Origin: Desulfobacterales bacterium
GTDB taxonomy: Bacteria > Desulfobacterota > Desulfobacteria > Desulfobacterales > Desulfosalsimonadaceae
Length of the DNA stretch: 6,582 nucleotides
NCBI GenBank assembly: GCA_018399455.1
Contig: JAGYOT010000110.1
Location: 1-6,582, forward strand
Direction: 5' to 3'
The notes under the pieces were generated by a model, which was not told the origin of the DNA, did no database searches, and saw only the letters and a program-made list of their open reading frames with translations. Made by a program: the position numbers and the translations under genes. Position 1 is the stretch's first letter. Every line of letters starts with the position of its first letter. This document shows, piece after piece, positions 1 to 4,220 of this stretch.

Positions 1-726
1 GAACCAAATGCCTCGATATTTTTGAAACCGACTCAGATGGAAAGCGAAACGATAACCCTGCCCATACCGGAAGTCGAAATGGCCAAGTGTAATTTATGCG
101 GCATCTGCGGTCAAATCTGCCAGTTCAGCGCCATCACGGTAATGGGCGAGCAGGTGATGACGTTTCCCGAGATGTGTCACGGGTGCAAAGGCTGCATGAT
201 GGCCTGCCCTACCGGTGCGATCACCGAGTCCTCCCGGATACTCGGCAAACTGCAAAAGGGACGCGCCGGCCATATTGAGTTTTACGACGGCCTGATGCGG
301 GTGGGGGAAGCCATGTCGCCTCCTCTGATTGAGGCGGTTAAAACCCATGTAACAACCGAAGCACTCAATATCATTGATGCCCCCCCGGGGACCTCCTGCC
401 CGGTCATCGCCGCCATCAAGGGCGCTGATTTTTTGCTGCTGGTGACCGAGCCGACGCCGTTTGGCCTCAATGATCTCAAGCTCGCGGTTGAAACAGCGCG
501 TTTAATGGAGATTCCCTTTGGCATTGTCATCAACCGTGCAGACGTCGGCGATGAACGTACCCTGGAGTACGCGGAAAAGGAAAACATCCCCGTATTATTG
601 CAGATTCCGGATCTACGAAAAATCGCGGAAGCATACTCCAATGGCATTCTAATGGTTGAGGCCCTGCCGGAGATGAAAGAAAAGTTCCAGGCGCTTTATG
701 CGAATGTAAAAGATCGTCTGAACTGA
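1..726 (+). CDS. MinD/Mrp-superfamily P-loop ATPase with inserted 2x[4Fe-4S] ferredoxin domain (5' partial)
   Basis: The frame is open from the first base, so the gene starts upstream. The first visible residues (EPNASIFLKP) match the segment after the DCDVEEPN box that follows Walker A in this family. Roughly 45 N-terminal residues, including Walker A, are therefore missing, and 241 residues plus a TGA stop are visible. An inserted bacterial-type ferredoxin domain has two four-cysteine sets: visible residues C30, C33, C36, C40 and C59, C62, C65, C69-P. The switch II/Walker B segment is IIDAPPG (D126), followed by TSCPVIAAIKGADFLLLVTEPT, typical of MinD/Mrp ATPases, and by a nucleotide-base-binding-like VINRAD. 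Family knowledge suggests a cytoplasmic, dimerising ATPase that handles or senses Fe-S or other metal clusters. It lies 45 bp before a paralogue and is probably cotranscribed with it. The TTG at 22 is an internal leucine codon, not the start. Family is secure; cellular role is inferred. Confidence 0.93.
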   Translation, partial: EPNASIFLKPTQMESETITLPIPEVEMAKCNLCGICGQICQFSAITVMGEQVMTFPEMCHGCKGCMMACPTGAITESSRILGKLQKGRAGHIEFYDGLMRVGEAMSPPLIEAVKTHVTTEALNIIDAPPGTSCPVIAAIKGADFLLLVTEPTPFGLNDLKLAVETARLMEIPFGIVINRADVGDERTLEYAEKENIPVLLQIPDLRKIAEAYSNGILMVEALPEMKEKFQALYANVKDRLN

Positions 727-753
727 TTCGGCAATTTATTTTTACTTCGAAAC

Positions 754-759
754 AGGTGA
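754..759 (+). promoter_or_regulatory. Shine-Dalgarno site for the second MinD-type ATPase
   Basis: AGGTGA lies 12 bases before the ATG at 772, a slightly long spacing. There is no clear promoter in the 45-bp gap, which fits translation from one message with the upstream ATPase gene. Confidence 0.5.
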
Positions 760-771
760 GACTTCACATAT

Positions 772-1635
772 ATGAAAGAGTTAACGATTATCAGCGGAAA
801 AGGCGGAACCGGCAAAACCAGCCTCACCGCAGCTTTTGCCGGACTGGCTGAAAGCAAAGTCATGGTCGATGCCGATGTCGACGCTGCGGACATGGACCTG
901 ATTCTCACTCCCACGATTTTACAGGAAGAAGAGTTTAAGGGCGGGCATTATGCGGTAATCCGCCCGGATTTATGCACGCAGTGCGGTGAATGCCGGGAGC
1001 GCTGCCAGTTCGGGGCGATCAGTGAAGAATTTGTTGTCGATAAAATCGATTGCGAGGGGTGCGGGGTATGCGTCTATTTCTGCCCTGCGGAAGCTATTGA
1101 ATTCCCCCAGCGCACCTGCGGCAAATGGTATATCTCCGATACCCGGCATGGCCCTATGATTCATGCCAAGCTGGGAATTGCCGAGGAAAATTCCGGTCTT
1201 TTGGTTTCTCTGCTGAGGCAGCAGGCAAAACAAATGGCCGAGGCCCGGGGGCTTGAAAAAATTATCGTTGACGGCCCGCCGGGCATCGGATGCCCGGTCA
1301 TCGCATCAGTAACCAACTCAAACGGCGTCCTGATCGTTACCGAACCCACCCTCTCCGGCATCCATGACATGCAACGCGTGCGGGAACTGGCTCAATTTCT
1401 TAATGTACCGGCCATGCTCTGTATTAACAAGTATGATTTAAACCCCGGCATGGCTGAGAAGATGCAGGAATATGCCAAAAACCATCAGATGCGCTACGTC
1501 GGTGCAATCCCCTATGACCGGGATATGACCAAGGCCATGGTCGAACAAAAAACGCTTTTGGAATACTCGGACGGCAAGGCTGCGCAGGCCGTAAAAACCA
1601 TATGGGAAGAAGTCTCCCACATTGTGTTTCAGTAG
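772..1635 (+). CDS. MinD/Mrp-superfamily P-loop ATPase with inserted 2x[4Fe-4S] ferredoxin domain
   Basis: Complete protein of 287 residues, the usual length for this family. The N-terminus MKELTIISGKGGTGKTS carries the deviant Walker A motif (residues 9-17, with the MinD-type signature lysine K10 and the P-loop lysine K15). The conserved acidic box DADVDAADM follows at 33-41. The inserted ferredoxin domain has C68, C71, C74, C78 and C94, C97, C100, C104-P, each set suited to one [4Fe-4S] cluster. Switch II is VDGPPGIGCPV (D167), and a VTEPTLSG segment and CINKYD follow. It is a diverged paralogue of the gene before it; both keep the cysteines and the (A/G)PPG motif. In Desulfovibrio ORP clusters, as I recall, two such ATPases are encoded side by side and associate with a NifX-type metal-cluster protein. 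By analogy these two may form a hetero-oligomer serving the small proteins downstream. Alternative role: an Mrp/NBP35-like Fe-S carrier. Confidence 0.95.
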   Translation: MKELTIISGKGGTGKTSLTAAFAGLAESKVMVDADVDAADMDLILTPTILQEEEFKGGHYAVIRPDLCTQCGECRERCQFGAISEEFVVDKIDCEGCGVCVYFCPAEAIEFPQRTCGKWYISDTRHGPMIHAKLGIAEENSGLLVSLLRQQAKQMAEARGLEKIIVDGPPGIGCPVIASVTNSNGVLIVTEPTLSGIHDMQRVRELAQFLNVPAMLCINKYDLNPGMAEKMQEYAKNHQMRYVGAIPYDRDMTKAMVEQKTLLEYSDGKAAQAVKTIWEEVSHIVFQ

Positions 1636-1699
1636 CAGCCGAACAGATCGCCCGAATAAAACTATAGCTGCCCCTCCGCGGAGCGCTTTCCGGCCTTGG

Positions 1700-1742
1700 T
1701 TAAATTATATTGACAATTTAAAAGAAATCAGGTGTTAATAAT
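1700..1742 (+). promoter_or_regulatory. Possible sigma70-type promoter with overlapping inverted repeat
   Basis: TTGACA at 1710-1715 is a perfect -35 match. The -10 choice is poor: TGTTAA (1733-1738, spacing 17) or TAATAA (1736-1741, spacing 20) match only in part. An inverted repeat, TTAAATT (1700-1706) and AATTTAA (1715-1721), straddles the -35 and could be a repressor or activator operator. I found no GG-N10-GC (sigma54) pattern in this gap by eye. If real, it would let the two small genes be transcribed apart from the ATPases. Confidence 0.3.
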
Positions 1743-1790
1743 AAATTTATTTTGCTGTCGGGATTTTTGGTTCGGGCAGCAAAAATTTAT
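1741..1790 (+). promoter_or_regulatory. Long AT-rich hairpin upstream of the first NifX-family gene
   Basis: The left arm at 1741-1757 (ATAAATTT, a 3-base ATT bulge, then the TTGCTG side) pairs with 1777-1790 (CAGCAAAAATTTAT), giving 14 base pairs around one bulge. The 19-base loop (1758-1776) contains CGGG twice. It ends 10 bases before the Shine-Dalgarno site at 1801. It could be a 5'-leader structure affecting translation or message stability, or an operator. It lacks the GC-rich stem plus U-tract of an ordinary terminator. No known riboswitch class was recognised. Confidence 0.4.
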
Positions 1791-1800
1791 TCAAGAATTC

Positions 1801-1807
1801 AAGGAGA
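1801..1807 (+). promoter_or_regulatory. Shine-Dalgarno site that fixes the start at 1816
   Basis: AAGGAGA lies 8 bases before ATG 1816. It supports that ATG over an in-frame GTG at 1732, which would add 28 residues (LIINLFCC...) unlike the family. Confidence 0.8.
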
Positions 1808-1815
1808 ACTCGATA

Positions 1816-2181
1816 ATGAAGATAGCTGTTACATCGAACGGCAAGGATCTGAATGCCGAAGTGGACCCCCGGCTGGGGCGGGCTGCCTATTTCCTTATCA
1901 TCGATCCGGATACAATGGATTACACGGCGGTAGAGAATGCCCAGAATATGCAGCTCCCTCAGGGTGCCGGCATTCAGGCGGGCAAGACCCTTGTTGAAAA
2001 TGGTGCCAATGTTGTTTTAACCGGAAACTGCGGCCCCAAAGCCTTTAAAGTGCTTGAATCCGCCGGTGTTAAAATTGTTATCAACGCCAAAGGCAGCGTC
2101 AAAGAAGCTATTGATAAATACAAAAACGGAGAATTGGACAATTACGCCCAAAATCCCAATGTTGACGGGCATTGGATGTAA
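1816..2181 (+). CDS. NifX/NifB-family metal-cluster-binding protein (dinitrogenase iron-molybdenum cofactor domain)
   Basis: A 121-residue protein starting MKIAVTSNGKDL, the standard opening of the small NifX-like (Nitro_FeMo-Co) family; one domain fills the whole protein. Family landmarks are the AEVDPRLGRAAYFLIID segment (residues 14-30), GAGIQAGK (50-57), TGNCGPKAFKVL with the single cysteine C72 (69-80), and the C-terminal tail NVDGHWM, whose H119 is a possible ligand. Members bind Fe-Mo or Mo-Cu clusters or cofactor precursors in the cytoplasm; Desulfovibrio ORP, with a Mo-Cu sulfide cluster, belongs here. Next to two Fe-S MinD-type ATPases, it is the likely cargo or partner protein. No nif structural genes are in view, so a role in nitrogenase maturation is not supported. 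The bound metal cannot be read from sequence. Confidence 0.92.
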   Translation: MKIAVTSNGKDLNAEVDPRLGRAAYFLIIDPDTMDYTAVENAQNMQLPQGAGIQAGKTLVENGANVVLTGNCGPKAFKVLESAGVKIVINAKGSVKEAIDKYKNGELDNYAQNPNVDGHWM

Positions 2182-2185
2182 AATC

Positions 2186-2192
2186 AAGGAGG
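2186..2192 (+). promoter_or_regulatory. Shine-Dalgarno site that fixes the start at 2205
   Basis: AAGGAGG, a full match to the anti-SD core, lies 12 bases before ATG 2205 and 5 bases after the preceding TAA. It supports ATG 2205 over the in-frame TTG at 2172, which would overlap the previous gene and place the SD inside the coding region. Confidence 0.8.
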
Positions 2193-2204
2193 AAAAAGAA
2201 CCTG

Positions 2205-2537
2205 ATGAAAATTGCAATACCAACTGCTGAAGGTAAGCTGGCCCTTCACTTCGGCCATTCAAAAGAATTTGCGATTATTGAGGTGGACGGCGACCAAATT
2301 AATAATAAACAAATGCTTGAACCCCCGCCTCATGAACCGGGCGTATTGCCGCAATGGCTGACTCAACATGGAGTCGATGTTGTCATTGCGGGCGGTATGG
2401 GTGGCCGGGCCATGCAATTGTTTGCCCATGAGGGCATCAAGGTGCTGACCGGGGCACCGGCACTCACGCCCGAAGAGGTTGTATCCCGGTATATCGCAAA
2501 TACGCTGCAGACTACAGAAAATTTGTGTGATCACTGA
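2205..2537 (+). CDS. Second NifX/NifB-family metal-cluster-binding protein
   Basis: A 110-residue, single-domain protein starting MKIAIPTAEGKLALHFGH. Family features are the HFGHSKEFAIIEVD strand (residues 15-28), a PPPHEPGVLPQWL motif (40-52), the glycine-rich VIAGGMGGRAMQLF segment (60-73) and a C-terminal LCDH (107-110). H15, H18, H43 and C108 are candidate metal ligands. It belongs to a different branch of the NifX-like family from the gene 23 bp upstream: that protein has TGNCGPKAF and an HWM tail, this one HFGH, PPPHEPG and a CDH tail. The close spacing and strong SD indicate one message for the two. Together they may bind different clusters or act as donor and acceptor. As I recall, relatives often have Cys after HFGH where this protein has S19. 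Metal and role are not determinable here. Confidence 0.92.
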   Translation: MKIAIPTAEGKLALHFGHSKEFAIIEVDGDQINNKQMLEPPPHEPGVLPQWLTQHGVDVVIAGGMGGRAMQLFAHEGIKVLTGAPALTPEEVVSRYIANTLQTTENLCDH

Positions 2538-2548
2538 TTTGCCGGCCT

Positions 2549-2599
2549 GCGCCTGGAAGCGGGGACTCTTTTGCCCCCGCTTCCAAACGGTTCAGGCGC
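2549..2599. terminator. Two-part hairpin between convergent genes, possible bidirectional terminator
   Basis: GGAAGCGGGG (2555-2564) pairs perfectly with CCCCGCTTCC (2575-2584) around a 10-base loop. An outer GCGCCT (2549-2554) pairs with AGGCGC (2594-2599) across a 9-base bulge (2585-2593). The structure begins 11 bp after the second NifX-type gene and ends 15 bp before the end of the SagB-type gene on the other strand. Neither strand has a U-tract directly after the stem; the T8 run at 2623-2630 is too far away and encodes Lys-Lys on the minus strand. It may protect 3' ends or act with Rho rather than as a classic intrinsic terminator. Confidence 0.5.
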
Positions 2600-2614
2600 T
2601 TGCCCCCTAAACCT

Positions 2615-4165
2615 CTACCCGGTTTTTTTTACCACTCCGACAGCTGCCATGTACAGCATGGCGCAACCCGGATTCAAGCCCAGCAGGCCTCTTGCCTCTT
2701 CATCGTAAAACGCACCGATACCGCAACAGCCCAATCCCAGTGCGGTCGCTCCAAGATAAACCGCATGACCCAGCCGTCCGGCAGTTATCATGGCGTAGCG
2801 GTAGCCTCTGGCCCCCCGGACTTGATCAACACCGGCGAGATCTCCCAAAAACACTAACTGGACGGCCGCATCGGAGAGCCATCTCTGATTCAGACAAACA
2901 GCCGCCATTTCCCGTCGGTGATCGCCCTTAAAGACACAGCCAAAGCGCCTGTTCTTTCTGTCAAGAAGATAAAACCCCGGGGGAACGTTCTCAACCGACC
3001 CGACCAGGCATCCACAGACAACTCCTTGTCCGTATTGCACCGGTGAGTTTGCCGGCTCTGTGCCGGATCGGCACAAAAGCTCCAGCAAATAAGCAAACTG
3101 CTCCCGCTTTAGCGGCTGCTTGGCAAAACTGCGCCTGGATCGCCGCCGAATTACGGCTTCAGCATAATTCATAACGGGAGCTTTCGCGATTTGATCGGGA
3201 TGGGCGACTGATGCTAACGGCTCCCATAAACTTGGCTTTACTTCAGAACATGCAATCGGGTCTACTGTCTCCCGATGTTTTCCCGGGCATTGGGAGTCGG
3301 AAGGTCCGGAGGATGCGCAGCCTGAACGATGGATATCCAGAATGTCCTCATAGTACGCCTCTTTACCGGCCACCCGGCTGGCATTGGAAACCTTGGCCGG
3401 AAGCTCTGCAGCGCCAAACCATAAAGAAATATCCGTTCCGACCGAAGTCCCTCCCAAGCTGATCCAGCCCAGTGCGCCCTCCCGTTTTGGATCCACCCCC
3501 AAAAATTGATTCAGCTGCCCGTCATCAAAACAAAGCCCCGGTTCTGCGCAAAACCCGGCTGCTGAAACAGCAAGACACAGGTTTTCAAACAGGTGGCCGG
3601 CATCCAGGAGGATGTAGCGATAGGCCCGGCTGCGATATTTCCAGGCGCTCCTGAAAAAAATGCCGGAAACAATAAACAGGGGCAGGGTGGGGGCAGGGTG
3701 CCCCTCAACCCCGGGCTTGCGGGGAACTGCGCTGTTTGCGGTACGAAGATACGTCAATCGCCTGTTGTGGACTCCGAAATGATAGAGACCGGCGGACAGC
3801 TCAGAGCTCCCCGGCCATACAAGATAAAGCTCATTCGGGTATAAAGCGCCAGCCGACGGGGCGCTCCGGAAATAAAAATCCTTTTCCGGATGGCGGGCCC
3901 TGGCAGTCAGCCCACAGGCAAGCATCAAGATCCGCGTCAGATCGTTTATTCCGAAAATACTGCCGGAATGCTCCCTCCCGGCATAGCGGCAGGCATCAAG
4001 AAGCGACAGGGAATAGAGATCCCGGGGTTCCGGCAGCGCCACCGAGCTCAGCTCCGGATAGGTTTTATACGGCGCGGGCTGATTATTCCAGTCCAGGCTA
4101 TGCGGGGTCATGGCGTCGCGTTCATAGCCGGTTGCCCGGTGATAGGAAACGGCAGTATGGGGCAT
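2615..4165 (-). CDS. SagB/ThcOx-type dehydrogenase with two nitroreductase-fold domains
   Basis: A 516-residue flavoprotein-like sequence. The N-terminus MPHTAVSYHRATGYERD and the WNNQPAPYKTYP segment (26-37) match the SagB-type family opening. The first nitroreductase domain (about 50-265) contains RSAPSAGALYPNELYLV (100-116), the family's FMN-contact loop, and a YRYILLDAGHLFENL helix. A variable, cysteine-containing linker follows (about 270-330). The second domain (about 331-516) opens with RRRSRRSF (340-347), the usual phosphate-binding arginine motif, and includes GARGYRYAMITAGRLGHAVYLGATALGLGCCGIGAFYDEE near its end. The arginine motif is degraded in domain 1 and the PSAG loop is absent from domain 2. 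SagB relatives oxidise azolines to azoles in peptide natural products, but no YcaO cyclodehydratase or precursor peptide is visible, so the substrate is unknown. It probably shares an operon with the AsmA-like gene 38 bp upstream. Confidence 0.9.
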   Translation of the reverse strand: MPHTAVSYHRATGYERDAMTPHSLDWNNQPAPYKTYPELSSVALPEPRDLYSLSLLDACRYAGREHSGSIFGINDLTRILMLACGLTARARHPEKDFYFRSAPSAGALYPNELYLVWPGSSELSAGLYHFGVHNRRLTYLRTANSAVPRKPGVEGHPAPTLPLFIVSGIFFRSAWKYRSRAYRYILLDAGHLFENLCLAVSAAGFCAEPGLCFDDGQLNQFLGVDPKREGALGWISLGGTSVGTDISLWFGAAELPAKVSNASRVAGKEAYYEDILDIHRSGCASSGPSDSQCPGKHRETVDPIACSEVKPSLWEPLASVAHPDQIAKAPVMNYAEAVIRRRSRRSFAKQPLKREQFAYLLELLCRSGTEPANSPVQYGQGVVCGCLVGSVENVPPGFYLLDRKNRRFGCVFKGDHRREMAAVCLNQRWLSDAAVQLVFLGDLAGVDQVRGARGYRYAMITAGRLGHAVYLGATALGLGCCGIGAFYDEEARGLLGLNPGCAMLYMAAVGVVKKTG

Positions 4166-4170
4166 CGCAT

Positions 4171-4175
4171 CCTCC
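4171..4175 (-). promoter_or_regulatory. Shine-Dalgarno site that fixes the start at 4165
   Basis: On the minus strand GGAGG lies 5 bases before the ATG at 4165. An in-frame TTG at 4177 would put this SD inside the coding sequence, so the start at 4165 is preferred. Confidence 0.75.
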
Positions 4176-4189
4176 AAACTTTCGTCCGT

Positions 4190-4220
4190 GACTCCCCGGC
4201 GCTTCAGGGACTCCCCGGCG
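4190..4220. repeat. 12-bp perfect direct repeat at an intergenic junction
   Basis: GACTCCCCGGCG occurs at 4190-4201 and again at 4209-4220, period 19, bracketing the stop codon of the AsmA-like gene. The second copy encodes part of its proline-rich C-terminus (PAPPGSP); the first lies in the gap before the SagB-type gene. It looks like a small tandem duplication. Confidence 0.6.

Noticed and set aside
22..24. TTG at 22 as the start of the first ATPase
   Set aside because: The frame is open to base 1 and the upstream residues EPNASIF match the conserved region after the family's DCDVEEPN box, so it is an internal Leu.
1674..1683. CTCCGCGGAG perfect palindrome after the second ATPase gene, considered as a terminator
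   Set aside because: It has no loop and no following T-run; a 10-bp palindrome alone is weak evidence.
1732..1815. N-terminal extension of the first NifX-type gene from GTG 1732
   Set aside because: The family starts MKIAV, a good SD sits before ATG 1816, and the added residues overlap the hairpin region and look unlike the family.
1636..1815. Sigma54 (-24/-12) promoter expected by analogy with Desulfovibrio orp operons
   Set aside because: No GG-N10-GC pair was found by eye here or in the 727-771 gap; it may lie upstream of the window.
2172..2204. TTG 2172 as the start of the second NifX-type gene
   Set aside because: It would overlap the previous gene and place the strong AAGGAGG inside the coding region; MKIAIPT at 2205 is the family start.
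4166..4177. TTG 4177 as the start of the SagB-type gene
   Set aside because: TTGGAGG contains the SD for ATG 4165.
3736..4191. Plus-strand ORF of 151 aa opposite the SagB-type gene
   Set aside because: Composition is rich in Arg, Pro and Ser without domain-like patterning, and it lies antisense to a well-supported gene.
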